Shown here: positions 27,199 to 35,858 of the stretch, piece after piece | Layout: every line of letters starts with the position of its first letter | How positions within the stretch are numbered: position 1 is the stretch's first letter | NCBI RefSeq assembly: GCF_001483135.1 | Contig: NZ_LNAL01000006.1 | Coordinates: 372,003-436,002 of the forward strand | Direction: 5' to 3' | Length of the DNA: 64,000 bases | DNA from: Solirubrum puertoriconensis | GTDB taxonomy: Bacteria; Bacteroidota; Bacteroidia; Cytophagales; Hymenobacteraceae | The notes under the pieces: generated by a model | Database searches by the model: none | The model's input: only the letters and a program-made list of their open reading frames with translations | Told to the model about the DNA's origin: nothing | Made by a program: the position numbers and the translations under genes

Positions 27199-27987
27199 TT
27201 ACTCGCCGCGGAACGCCGCCGGGCGCTTCTCTAGGAATGCTTGCGTGCCTTCCTTAAAATCTTCGGAAGCAAAGCAGCGGGCAAAAGCATTTACCTCGGT
27301 TTGGTAGCCGTGGCGCTCGGGCTCAAAATAGGCATTCACGCAGTCGATTACCTGGCCCACCGCTAGCGGCGCTTTGGTAAGAATACGGCCCAACAACTGA
27401 CGGCAGAAATCCAGCAACTCGGCCTGCGGTACCACGTGGTTTACCAGTCCCAGGCGCAGGGCCTCGTCGGCTTTCACCAGGTCGGCGGTCATCATCAGCT
27501 CCAATGCCTTGGCTTTGCCTACCAGTTGGGTAAGGCGCTGCGTGCCGCCGTAGCCCGGAATCAGACCTAGGTTTACTTCGGGTTGGCCGAAGCGGGCATT
27601 GTCAGAGGCTACCCGAATGTGGCAAGCCATGGCCAGCTCGCAGCCACCACCTAGGGCAAAGCCGTTGACGGCCGCAATTACCGGCTTGTTGCTTTCCTCG
27701 ATGGTGCAGAACACCTCTTGCCCACGCTCGGCCGTGCGGCGGGCCAGCGGCTCGCTTAGGGCCGAGAGCTCGGCAATATCAGCCCCGGCTACAAATGCCT
27801 TTTCGCCGGCGCCGGTAAGGATAACGCCTCGTACAGAAGGCTCGTCGAGCGCAAACTGAATGGCTTGGCCAATCTCCTCGATGGTAGCTGCGTTCAGCGC
27901 ATTCAGCTTGCTGGGGCGGTTAAGCGTGATGGTCAGAATGCCGTCGTCGGTGCGGTCGAGTGCGAGGTTTTCGAGTTCTGGAAGCAT
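27199..27987 (-). CDS. Enoyl-CoA hydratase/isomerase family protein
   Basis: The 262-aa crotonase hydrates 2-enoyl-CoA to 3-hydroxyacyl-CoA. Start ATG 27987 gives the normal length; the frame extends 40 codons further upstream but into a non-conserved leader. The oxyanion-hole segments are AGEKAFVAGADIAEL and NGFALGGGCELAM. Both catalytic glutamates are present: Glu117 (GGCELA) and Glu137 (GQPEVNLGLIPGYGG). It is thus likely a true hydratase. It stands alone. Minus-strand TATCTTTG (28021-28028) is an exact -7 box 33 bases upstream. Confidence 0.94.
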   Translation of the reverse strand: MLPELENLALDRTDDGILTITLNRPSKLNALNAATIEEIGQAIQFALDEPSVRGVILTGAGEKAFVAGADIAELSALSEPLARRTAERGQEVFCTIEESNKPVIAAVNGFALGGGCELAMACHIRVASDNARFGQPEVNLGLIPGYGGTQRLTQLVGKAKALELMMTADLVKADEALRLGLVNHVVPQAELLDFCRQLLGRILTKAPLAVGQVIDCVNAYFEPERHGYQTEVNAFARCFASEDFKEGTQAFLEKRPAAFRGE

Positions 27988-28020
27988 GATGGAAATAGGG
28001 TGGTTTGCGAAGCTTGCCGG

Positions 28021-28028
28021 CAAAGATA
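28021..28028 (-). promoter_or_regulatory. Candidate -7 box for the enoyl-CoA hydratase gene
   Basis: TATCTTTG fits the Bacteroidetes consensus TAnnTTTG exactly and lies 33 bases upstream of the chosen ATG, which supports that start. No TTG is seen at the usual -33 distance. Confidence 0.4.
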
Positions 28029-28263
28029 GAGACAATGCGCACCTCGGCTTTGGGGCCTCGGGCAAGGCATTGGTTGAGTTCGGAAAGAGAATTATTCCGT
28101 CTGACAATATTTCGACAATGCCTTAAATGCACCAAGCACCTTTGTGCTACTCGCTAAGCCAACCACAACAATCGGCTAAGTGCAGGCAAGTAGGGGATAA
28201 TTATATTCCTTCTATACTTGAGTGTAACCGCAACCATTTCAACCACTTCCACTCCACATTATT

Positions 28264-28689
28264 ATGGGCTTCGTTTCCGAATTCAAAGAGTTCATCTCGA
28301 AGGGCAATGTACTCGACCTCGCCATAGGTGTAATCATTGGCGCTTCGTTCGGCAAAATCGTGGCGTCGCTTACGGATGATATTTTGATGCCGGTGCTGAG
28401 CTTGTTCACGCGTGGTATCGACTTCAAACAGTTGTTTGTAGCTCTCGACGGCAACACTTACGAAACCCTTGAGGCCGCGCAGGCAGCTAAAGCTGCTACC
28501 CTCAACTACGGCAACTTTATCAACGCCGTAATTTACTTCCTGGTAATCGCCTTCGTTATTTTCTGGGTAGTGAAGCTGGCCAACCGCTTCAAAAAGCCTG
28601 CTCCGGTAGCCGTTGTTTCGGAGCCGACCCCCACGAAAGAAGCAATTCTGCTGGCCGAAATCCGCGACGCGCTGCGGGCCCGCGCCTAA
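28264..28689 (+). CDS. mscL: Large-conductance mechanosensitive channel
   Basis: MscL is a pentameric inner-membrane safety valve opened by membrane tension under hypo-osmotic shock. The 141-aa sequence has the N-terminal amphipathic helix (GFVSEFKEFISKGNVLDLAIGVIIGASFGKIV, in pieces), TM1 with the GNVLDLAIGVIIG constriction, a periplasmic loop at about 50-75, TM2 (NAVIYFLVIAFVIFWVV) and a charged cytoplasmic helix. It is a single gene followed by a strong terminator. Confidence 0.96.
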   Translation: MGFVSEFKEFISKGNVLDLAIGVIIGASFGKIVASLTDDILMPVLSLFTRGIDFKQLFVALDGNTYETLEAAQAAKAATLNYGNFINAVIYFLVIAFVIFWVVKLANRFKKPAPVAVVSEPTPTKEAILLAEIRDALRARA

Positions 28690-28722
28690 CGTCTGCAGGG
28701 CTTAGCCTTGGTGCACTTGCTT

Positions 28723-28769
28723 AGCCGGTGCCGGAAAACTGCCGATGGGCAGCCCGGCACCGGCTTTTT
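28723..28769 (+). terminator. Terminator of mscL
   Basis: A perfect 12-base stem AGCCGGTGCCGG/CCGGCACCGGCT around a 19-base loop is followed by TTTT, 34 bases after the mscL stop. Confidence 0.87.
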
Positions 28770-28938
28770 GCATAGCAAGGAGTTGAGGCATTGTTTTTGA
28801 CAAAGTAGCGTTACGTACATCGGCTACGCTTGGGCAAGCGTTTATTGAGCTCGACCGCGCTGGCTTCGGCCATTTTGAACTAACTTGCCTAGGTGCCCGT
28901 TGGCCCGGCGTAGCCGCCAACTCCTCGTTTCTGCTGAC

Positions 28939-29379
28939 ATGAAAAAGTACATTGCCGCCGCTGCCCTTTTAGCTGCTGGTATGCTTGCCACCGCTACCGC
29001 GCAGGCGCAAACGGCTACCCCATTCACGGGCAGCGGGCCTCGCCGCGAGACTCCTAAAAAGCGCAAAGCCTCGAACCAGGATATCGCGCGCATGCAGCAA
29101 CGCATGAGCATGAACGCCGGCGATGTAAAGCGCGATCAGCAAATGGAAGTGCTGGAAGCGCGCTCGGGCGTGGGCAACAGCAGCCTTACGCGCGGTTCGT
29201 CATCGGCGCGGCAGTACGATCGGTCTTCTGGGGCCTTTACGGTACGCAAGTTCAAGGACAAACGCGTGGGCGTGCGCCCTCAGAAGCGCGGGCAATCCCG
29301 CCCGGCGCCCGGCATCGACCCCAAAGGCAAGCCGCTAAAGCACAAGCACAACAAGAAAGGCTTCTTGTTTTTCAGATAA
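28939..29379 (+). CDS. Small exported basic protein of unknown function
   Basis: The 146-aa product starts at ATG 28939; an earlier start at 28885 would place the signal peptide internally. The signal peptide is residues 1-23 (AATALA-like end AQAQ). The mature part is rich in Lys, Arg, Ser and Gly and predicted strongly basic, ending KHKHNKKGFLFFR. No known domain is recognised. It is low-complexity and may bind an acidic envelope polymer; that is only a guess. It is a monocistronic gene with its own terminator. Confidence 0.75.
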   Translation: MKKYIAAAALLAAGMLATATAQAQTATPFTGSGPRRETPKKRKASNQDIARMQQRMSMNAGDVKRDQQMEVLEARSGVGNSSLTRGSSSARQYDRSSGAFTVRKFKDKRVGVRPQKRGQSRPAPGIDPKGKPLKHKHNKKGFLFFR

Positions 29380-29399
29380 CAAGCAGCACCTAGTAAAGA

Positions 29400-29431
29400 A
29401 AAAGCCCCGGCGCAGCGCTCCGGGGCTTTTT
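29400..29431 (+). terminator. Rho-independent terminator
   Basis: AAAGCCCCGG and CCGGGGCTTT pair around a 9-base loop with a T5 tail, 21 bases after the small basic protein gene. Confidence 0.9.
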
Positions 29432-29644
29432 GCTTCTTCGTGTCGTTTCAGAGCCACCGTTCGCCTCTGAGTCGCAGAAGAATTGCTGAGTGTTGCAGTG
29501 GAGCAACTAGTGAAACTTGCGTTGAGAGATTAGTGGAGAGAATATGGGCTTACCCTAGGTGACGGTTAGGGTAAGGCCGAGCAGTACGGCAAGTAGCAAG
29601 CCTGCGCATCGGCGAAGTACAACGCTGTGCATGGCGGCAAAAGA

Positions 29645-30157
29645 TTACAGCTTCACGAGCTCCAAACGTTGATTGAGCGGGGCGTACTCGTCGTCGGGTT
29701 CGGTGTAGAGCGGCTGCGAGGCACCTAGGCCTTTGGCGGCCAAGCGGCTGCCATCGATACCAAGGGCCACCAAGGCCGCACGTACGGCATCGGCGCGGCG
29801 CTGCGAGAGCTTCTGGTTGGCTGCGGCATCCCCGGCGAGCAACGTATGAGCCTCGATGCGCACGCGCACGGTTGCATCGCGCCGGAGCATATCCGCCAAG
29901 CCTTTCACGAAGGGCTGCGAATCGGGCAGCAGCGTGGCCGAACCTTCCTCAAATTGGATGGTATGCGATACGATGCGGCCGTTTTCGAGCAGCTGGGTGT
30001 AGTAGTCGCCGGTGCGCTCGGTGATTTTGCGCTCCACGGCCGCTTCGACCTTGCGCTCGGCAGCGCGCTGCACGGCCCGCTCCAGAATGCCGTATTGGGC
30101 TTGCGACAGCGCTGGGTACAGCAGCAGCGCACTCAGGATAAGTAGAAACGTTTTCAT
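29645..30157 (-). CDS. OmpA-family outer-membrane / periplasmic protein
   Basis: The 170-aa product has a signal peptide (1-20). A short helical segment (RAVQRAAERKVEAAVERKITER) follows, then a C-terminal OmpA-like peptidoglycan-binding domain (about 65-170). That domain shows the family pattern (IEAHT..., NQKLSQRRADAVRAALVALGID, and AKGLGASQP). It lacks a beta barrel, so it is probably a soluble or lipoprotein-like stabiliser. It has no clear partner gene. Spacer 29432-29644 upstream of the stop holds nothing else I can identify. Confidence 0.85.
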   Translation of the reverse strand: MKTFLLILSALLLYPALSQAQYGILERAVQRAAERKVEAAVERKITERTGDYYTQLLENGRIVSHTIQFEEGSATLLPDSQPFVKGLADMLRRDATVRVRIEAHTLLAGDAAANQKLSQRRADAVRAALVALGIDGSRLAAKGLGASQPLYTEPDDEYAPLNQRLELVKL

Positions 30158-30225
30158 GACGCGTAGTTGCGGTGTGAAGTGAGGGAATGGGGGTTGCCCT
30201 AAGGGGCGCAGCGTTTGGCCAATTG

Positions 30226-30858
30226 CTACAGCTCAGCTAAGCGAGTGAGGTTGAGCTGCCGCGCGATTTCCTTTACCAGCCTAGTGTCCTGTTGCTGCGT
30301 CGACTCGACGGAGACAAAAAACCGGTCGCCAACACCCAAGGCTACCGTGGCGTGGTGTTCCTTCTTCTGAAGGGTTTCGTACCCGCGCACACCGGGCATG
30401 CCTAGGTCGCAGCTTTGCATTAGTTGCTCGTCGTTTTCCTGCGAGCCAAGGCCCATAAGGGCGGTTGCGCCTGCGTAAAGGGCATTGGCTCCGTTGTAGT
30501 CGACGAGTTGCACCTTTAGGTGCTGGTTGCCCCTGCGGTAGCGCTGCTCGCAGGTGGAGTAGCTTACGCTGCCCATGTTCACCGATTCGCCCTGCGGTTC
30601 GCCCTCGCGCACAAACCCGGCCACCTCGCCCGGCAAAAACAGCTGCAGCTCCTTGTAATGCAACGAGAGGGTATCGCCTCGCGAAGCACGCTCTTGGTAC
30701 CGCAGCTCGGCATCAACCAAGTGCTGCTCCAGCTGTTCGGTTGCCTCCTCGGTGGTAGTCACTGCTGCGAGCGGATCGGGGGTACGATGCGTTTGGCCGC
30801 AGCTCATAAGCAGCGCGAGCAGCAAGGCGCTGCTGGCAAGGGTGCGCAGGGCATTCAT
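30226..30858 (-). CDS. Lipoprotein of unknown function
   Basis: The 210-aa product has a lipobox LALLMSC with lipidated Cys20. The rest is a single soluble domain with no motif I recognise. It is rich in acidic residues near the N-terminus (TTTEEATEQLEQHLVDAELRYQ, in pieces) and has two further cysteines (SYSTCEQRY, QSCDLG) that could form a disulphide. It lies 68 bases upstream of the OmpA-like gene in the same direction and may be cotranscribed. Confidence 0.75.
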   Translation of the reverse strand: MNALRTLASSALLLALLMSCGQTHRTPDPLAAVTTTEEATEQLEQHLVDAELRYQERASRGDTLSLHYKELQLFLPGEVAGFVREGEPQGESVNMGSVSYSTCEQRYRRGNQHLKVQLVDYNGANALYAGATALMGLGSQENDEQLMQSCDLGMPGVRGYETLQKKEHHATVALGVGDRFFVSVESTQQQDTRLVKEIARQLNLTRLAEL

Positions 30859-30901
30859 GGCTGAAGAGGAGGTGGGTGGAGAGGGCGGGAGTGGGGCCAG
30901 A

Positions 30902-31672
30902 TCAGAATCTGGCCGTCAGTCCCAACTTGAGGTATGACATGTCGTAGCCGGCTTCGCCGAAGGCCCCTAGGTTGTCGTTGAACATGTAACGGCCGCCCAG
31001 GAAGAAGCCCGAAGTCACGTAGCTACCGCCGTATTCGCGGGTGTATTCGCGGTCGAGGTAATTGTCTGAATATGACTCGACGCGCACGCCAAGGCTGATG
31101 CCTGCGTAGGTGTCTAGCTTTGGTATATCGAACACGTTGTAGTGGTAAGCACCGCGGGCCGACACCAGGAAGTTCTTCCACGAGCCTTTGTAGTCGCCCG
31201 ATTTCCAAGAATAGGCTTTGTAGCCAATCATGCCGCCTACGCCAATCACGCCCGGCCCTAGGTTGTCGATGATGCCGCGCTCAACCGAGAGGCTCAGGGC
31301 TGGGGTGGAGCGCACACCCGTGAACAGCGAATAACCATAGCCCAAACCAAAGCCAACGCCTAGGTTGGCGGCCATGCTGCCTTTGCCAAACTCATGCGCG
31401 GCAGCACCTTGGGCTTTGGTGATAGTAGCGGACTTGGCAGTGGCTTCGGGAGCAGCTTGCACCGCCGGCTCGGCAGCGGGGGCAACAGCGGCGGGCTTAG
31501 CGGCAGGTTTAGCCGCGGCGGGTGTGGCCTTGGTAGCGGCAGCCGGCTTGGCCGCTACAGCTTTGCTAGCCGTGGCTGAAGCTGGTTTGCTAGCAGGGCG
31601 TGTTTGGCCAACGGCGGTGTTAGTTACCAGTGCCGATACAGCAATAAGAGTAGAAATGCCAAGCGTTTTCAT
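30902..31672 (-). CDS. Outer-membrane beta-barrel protein with Ala/Lys/Pro-rich N-terminal linker
   Basis: The 256-aa product starts at ATG 31672 (MKTLGIST), chosen over an earlier in-frame ATG because a signal peptide begins here. After cleavage near VGQT comes an Ala/Lys/Pro/Thr low-complexity segment (about 25-95). A C-terminal barrel-like domain (about 110-256) follows, with alternating hydrophobic strands and Gly/Tyr turns, ending KLGLTARF with a terminal aromatic as in outer-membrane proteins. The AK-rich linker could contact peptidoglycan or polyanions. A matching promoter lies upstream. Confidence 0.8.
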   Translation of the reverse strand: MKTLGISTLIAVSALVTNTAVGQTRPASKPASATASKAVAAKPAAATKATPAAAKPAAKPAAVAPAAEPAVQAAPEATAKSATITKAQGAAAHEFGKGSMAANLGVGFGLGYGYSLFTGVRSTPALSLSVERGIIDNLGPGVIGVGGMIGYKAYSWKSGDYKGSWKNFLVSARGAYHYNVFDIPKLDTYAGISLGVRVESYSDNYLDREYTREYGGSYVTSGFFLGGRYMFNDNLGAFGEAGYDMSYLKLGLTARF

Positions 31673-31745
31673 AGAGTTGTATGGGTTAGAACGGTGTGAG
31701 AAACGAGCCCTGAATGCGGCGGCCATGTGGGCCAACCGTCTGGGA

Positions 31746-31777
31746 CAAAGCTACCCTGCGAGCCTACCCAGCGGCAA
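31746..31777 (-). promoter_or_regulatory. Promoter of the AKP-linker outer-membrane protein gene
   Basis: On the minus strand TTG (31775-31777), 21 bases, then TAGCTTTG (31746-31753) match the Bacteroidetes -33/-7 pattern. This predicts a leader of about 70 bases and supports the start at 31672. Confidence 0.5.
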
Positions 31778-31901
31778 TAGCATGATGATGTGAGCACATC
31801 GGTAACCGCCTATACCCAGGCCCCGAACAGATGTAAGCACAAGTGCCCCGCACGTAAGCCAAAGGCCTAGGTGCAGGGCACAATCAGTAATTCAGCAATA
31901 A

Positions 31902-31921
31902 ACCTTGCCTGGTAGGCAGGT
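31902..31921 (-). terminator. Weak terminator after the small membrane protein gene
   Basis: On the minus strand ACCTGCCT and AGGCAAGGT pair with one bulge around a 3-base loop, followed by TTTATT, about 50 bases after the stop at 31971. Confidence 0.45.
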
Positions 31922-31970
31922 AATTGAGGCACCAGTTTATGTGAGGCGGTGGTGCCCTAGGTGCTACCGA

Positions 31971-32510
31971 TTAAAAGTTGGGAAGCAAGCGGTAGGCAAA
32001 GCGGCCGATAAGGGGTAGTGGTTCCTGCAGGCCGCTCATGGCAGCCATAACCCCGAGCATGCGCATAAGCAGGGTAAGCGCGAGTCCGCCGCCGGCCACC
32101 ACCAAGCTACTCCAGCCAAAAAAGGGCAGCAGTGCTATTTGGGCTACCAAAATACCTAGGCTGAGCAGGAGGAGCAGCGTCATCTGCCGCAGGTGGAAGG
32201 TGGCCAAGGGCCCACGCTCGTGGCGCGAAGCGCGGTAGGCTACCAACCAGCCAAACACCGAGAGGTAGCACATGATGGCCATCTTCCGATCGAGCTGTTC
32301 GGTGCTGCCGCGGTGTTCGTGCGAACCCCAAGGCGAGATTCCCACTTCGTCAAAGTCGCCTAACCAACTTCCAAGGCGGCTGCTAAAGCGCAACACTATA
32401 TCAGCTGCCAACAACCTCTGCAAAGCAAGCATAACGGTGAGAAAAGGATGATAGATGTAACGGAGCCAGTGCCAGGGTAGCGGCAGCTGTATCGATAGCA
32501 AAGAGCCCAT
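31971..32510 (-). CDS. Small polytopic membrane protein, DUF4870-like
   Basis: The 179-aa product starts at ATG 32510; a GTG 12 codons earlier is the alternative. A first hydrophobic stretch covers about 20-38. After a hydrophilic segment three or four membrane helices follow (MAIMCYLSVFGWLVAY, LLLLLSLGILVAQIALLPF, LVVAGGGLALTLLMRMLGV), with FHLRQMTLLL between. The HLRQ motif before a helix and the overall layout recall DUF4870/Tic20-like proteins. No function can be assigned. The AT-rich 32511-32707 region upstream holds no gene. Confidence 0.65.
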   Translation of the reverse strand: MGSLLSIQLPLPWHWLRYIYHPFLTVMLALQRLLAADIVLRFSSRLGSWLGDFDEVGISPWGSHEHRGSTEQLDRKMAIMCYLSVFGWLVAYRASRHERGPLATFHLRQMTLLLLLSLGILVAQIALLPFFGWSSLVVAGGGLALTLLMRMLGVMAAMSGLQEPLPLIGRFAYRLLPNF

Positions 32511-32707
32511 TTGCGTGGTGAGCAGGCCGTTTGCTTTCGACGGCACAAATGTGCAGGCCTAAGCTCCGTAAGCGTTAATACCAATGTTTCAAATGCTGTT
32601 ACTTATGTTGCATTGAATATATTTGCTTGATAATCAATTGTTTTAATAATAGAATTGGGGCTTTTACACTCCAGCTGCAAGCTCCTGGAGAGGCAAGGTT
32701 ACGGCAA

Positions 32708-35700
32708 TTAGTTGGTCGCTATTGCCTGTGTAGCATACTCCGAAGGCGACTGCCGGTACAACTCGCGGAAGCATTTGCTGAAGTAAGACAGGTTGGCAAA
32801 CCCAACGGCTTCGGCTACTTCGGCTACGTTGCCGGCGTGGCCTTGGAGTAGCACCGCCGCCCGCCGCAGCCGAACCGTGCGCACAAATTCCGAAGTAGGT
32901 TGGTCGGTGAGGGCTTTTAGCTTGCGGTGCAGCTGCACCCGGCTCATAGCCATTTCGTCGGCAAACCGCTCCACGCTGAACTCAGTATCGGCCATGTGCT
33001 GCTCAACCACGGCCATGGCACGGTTGAGAAACGTTTCGTCGGCGGAGGTAATGCTGATGTCGCGGGGCTGCAGCGTAACCTCGCGGCCGAAACGCTGCCG
33101 CAGCAAGCGGCGCTGCTGCACCAAGTTATGGATGCGGACGCGCAGCTCCTCTGGGTGGAAAGGTTTGGTCAGGTACTCGTCGGCACCCAAGCCAAAGCTG
33201 GTCAGGCGGGCTTCGTCGCCGGCGCGGGCCGTCAGCAATATCACCGGAATATGTGAGGTGTGCTCGTCTTCGCGAATGCGGCGGCACAGCTCAAGCCCAT
33301 CGAGTACGGGCATCATTAAGTCCGAAACGATTAGATCCGGCTCTAGGTCCTTCAGCAAAGCCAAGCCTTGCTCGCCATCGTTGGCAGTGCGCACCCGAAA
33401 CTCGGTAGCCAAGCACGTGCGGATGTAGTCGCGCACCTCGGGGTTGTCTTCGACCACCAACACCAACGGGCGCGCATCGGAGGGAGCTACCGTGAGGGCA
33501 GTATCCGGTTGATCGATGAAATCGGGGAGGGATACGGCAAAGCCTGCGTTGGTTGCAGAGGCTGCCATGGCCGGGCGTATTTCGTTAGGCTGTAGGTGCG
33601 CGTTGCCCAAAGGCAGCTCAACCACAAAGGTGGTTCCTTCACCTAGGGCACTCGACACCCGAATGCTGCCATGGTGGAGCGTTACCAGCTCTTTCACCAG
33701 TGCCAGGCCAATACCCGAGCCCTCGTGCCGCCGGGTTTGCGTATCATCAACCTGATGAAAGCGGTCGAAAATGAGTGGCACGTGCTCGGCCGGTATGCCT
33801 ACGCCCGTATCCTGCACGCGCAGCACCGCTCGCCCGGCTTGCTGACCTAGGCTCACGATTACCTCGCCGCCGGCGGGCGTAAACTTGAAAGCATTGCCGA
33901 GCAAGTTGTACAGAATCTTATCGAACTGATCGGCGTCGAGGTACACCTCTAGGTTGTCCAGCTCGGTTTCGAAGCGAAGGGCCACTGCGTGCGACACGGC
34001 CAACGACTCAAACGAGGAAACACTGGTGCGCACAGTGCGCACCATATCTACAGGTGCCGCGGCTAGGTGCATTTGGCCTGCTTCGAGGCGGGCAATATCA
34101 AGCAACTGGTTAATAAGCTGCAGCAGCCGGCGCGCGTTGCGCAGCATCAGAACGTACTCAGGCGGAGCAGGCTGGTCAGGTTGCTGCTGTGCCTCGCTAA
34201 GCAGTTGCTCCAGCGGACTGATGATAAGCGTAAGCGGCGTGCGTAGTTCGTGCGAAATATTGGTGAAGAACTTGGTTTTGAGTTCGTCGAGCTCCTGCAG
34301 GTGGTGTGAGGTGCGGATGCTTTCGTGTAGCTCTTGGTAAGCACGCTGCAACTCGGCTGCGCGTTCGGCCAGTTCGTGGTTGGTACGCTCCTGTAGTTCT
34401 TCTTTCTCGCGCGAAACAACTAAGGCTACTTCTTGGGCGTGCTGCGTTTCGCGCAGAGCGGTCAATGCCTGATTTTGGGCCGCTTCTTTTTCTTGCAACG
34501 CCTGCAAGGCTGCTTCCTGCGCTGCCTCTTTGTCGCGTTTAGTAAGATTGATGCGGTCGGCAAAGCCAAACGATAACAGCAACATTTCCAAAGCCGACGC
34601 TACGTGCACACCATGCGCTGCCCAAAAACCCGTGCGCGGCGTAACGCCGAGCAGCCCTAGGTAATAATTGGCCACCGCCACGAGCAGGAGCGTCCAGCCA
34701 GCCATGTAGTATTTGGCGGGGCGGTACCCAGTGCGCAACACCAGTACACCCGCCGTAAGCAACACTACGCACGTCCAGAGAGCAGGTAACGCCTGCCACC
34801 AAAGGGCTTCATTCGGGTTGGTAAAGAAGGGGCCAAGCAATGGCAACCATGCTACCAGCAAGGTAAGCTTAAGGGCCCGATCGAAGCGAGGCAACAATCG
34901 CCAAGAGTCCAGAAATGCCCGTGCCGTGAGCGTGCCGAAGAAGATGGTACAGGCCAGCACAATGTTTTGACGCATATCCAGTGCAAAGCCCGACCAGTTG
35001 CTGGGCCACACTTGCCGCCAATAGCCCGTCATGTCGAACTGCAGGGCAGCAAAAAAGCCCACGTACAGCACGTATAGTAAATAGCTTTTGTCGCGGATCG
35101 AAAAGTAAAGGAGCAGGTTGTAGGCTGCCAGCGCCAGCAAAATCCCGAAGTAAGGTCCCATGGCCCAGTCGCCCTCGCGGTACTGCTGCAGCAGGTGCGC
35201 TTGCTCCGACAGGCTAGGAAATACCATTTGCCCCGCTGGTGCCTTTATATAAACGGTTACTACTTGGCCAGGAGGCAAATTCAGCCCTAGGTTGAAATGA
35301 CGCGTGCGCAGAATATGGGTTTGCTCGTGCGGCAAAGTAGAACTCATGCGCCGGTGCTCCACTTGGCCATTGGCTTGCACTACGTACACATCCAGCCCAT
35401 CCATGTACTCGGTGCTCGTGCTCAGCACCCAGTGCGTAGCTGAGTGCGCCTCCGATACAATGTTGTAGCGCCACCATGCCTCCGTTGCTGTTGCTGGAAC
35501 AACTGCGTTGGCGGCTGGTACAAACTGGTTGTTCCATTCGGCAGAGCGTACCTGCGCCAGATCCAACGGCTGGTTAGTAGCTAGCACCAAGCCTTTGGTG
35601 CGAGGGTAGTATATACGGGCAGTGTCGCCTACCACCAACACATCAGTCCTAGGTGCCGCACCGGCCCAGGTTGCCATTAGCCACAGATATACGCCGAATA

Positions 35701-35713
35701 ACAGGTATTTCAT
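32708..35713 (-). CDS. Hybrid sensor kinase: 7TM-DISM, histidine kinase, receiver and AraC DNA-binding domains
   Basis: The 1001-aa single-polypeptide two-component system has a signal peptide (1-19). A periplasmic 7TMR-DISMED2-like beta domain (about 25-175) is followed by seven membrane helices (about 185-390) and a coiled coil (about 395-475). The HisKA phosphoacceptor is His488 in NISHELRTPLT. The ATPase domain has LDADQFDKILYNLLGNAFKF and GVGIP/GSGIGLAL. A receiver domain follows with Asp798 in LIVSDLMMP, and two AraC-type helix-turn-helix units lie at about 900-1000. It would sense an outside ligand, probably a carbohydrate by analogy with DISMED2, and bind DNA directly. No target gene is obvious. 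Confidence 0.93.
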   Translation of the reverse strand: MKYLLFGVYLWLMATWAGAAPRTDVLVVGDTARIYYPRTKGLVLATNQPLDLAQVRSAEWNNQFVPAANAVVPATATEAWWRYNIVSEAHSATHWVLSTSTEYMDGLDVYVVQANGQVEHRRMSSTLPHEQTHILRTRHFNLGLNLPPGQVVTVYIKAPAGQMVFPSLSEQAHLLQQYREGDWAMGPYFGILLALAAYNLLLYFSIRDKSYLLYVLYVGFFAALQFDMTGYWRQVWPSNWSGFALDMRQNIVLACTIFFGTLTARAFLDSWRLLPRFDRALKLTLLVAWLPLLGPFFTNPNEALWWQALPALWTCVVLLTAGVLVLRTGYRPAKYYMAGWTLLLVAVANYYLGLLGVTPRTGFWAAHGVHVASALEMLLLSFGFADRINLTKRDKEAAQEAALQALQEKEAAQNQALTALRETQHAQEVALVVSREKEELQERTNHELAERAAELQRAYQELHESIRTSHHLQELDELKTKFFTNISHELRTPLTLIISPLEQLLSEAQQQPDQPAPPEYVLMLRNARRLLQLINQLLDIARLEAGQMHLAAAPVDMVRTVRTSVSSFESLAVSHAVALRFETELDNLEVYLDADQFDKILYNLLGNAFKFTPAGGEVIVSLGQQAGRAVLRVQDTGVGIPAEHVPLIFDRFHQVDDTQTRRHEGSGIGLALVKELVTLHHGSIRVSSALGEGTTFVVELPLGNAHLQPNEIRPAMAASATNAGFAVSLPDFIDQPDTALTVAPSDARPLVLVVEDNPEVRDYIRTCLATEFRVRTANDGEQGLALLKDLEPDLIVSDLMMPVLDGLELCRRIREDEHTSHIPVILLTARAGDEARLTSFGLGADEYLTKPFHPEELRVRIHNLVQQRRLLRQRFGREVTLQPRDISITSADETFLNRAMAVVEQHMADTEFSVERFADEMAMSRVQLHRKLKALTDQPTSEFVRTVRLRRAAVLLQGHAGNVAEVAEAVGFANLSYFSKCFRELYRQSPSEYATQAIATN

Positions 35714-35805
35714 TCGCTTAGTAAGTCACGGTGGCGCACACATAAGATACAACACACCGGGCACATAGAGCCAAAAAAGCTCGGAGCCGTTGCCTGTGCT
35801 GCAAC

Positions 35806-35832
35806 AAAAACCCCAGCCTTGTGGGCTGGGGT
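35806..35832 (-). terminator. Terminator of rimP-nusA-infB operon
   Basis: On the minus strand ACCCCAGCC and GGCTGGGGT pair around a 5-base loop, followed by TTTTG, 27 bases after the infB stop. Confidence 0.9.
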
Positions 35833-35858
35833 CTTCGGTATGGTAATAAGTTGCTGGT

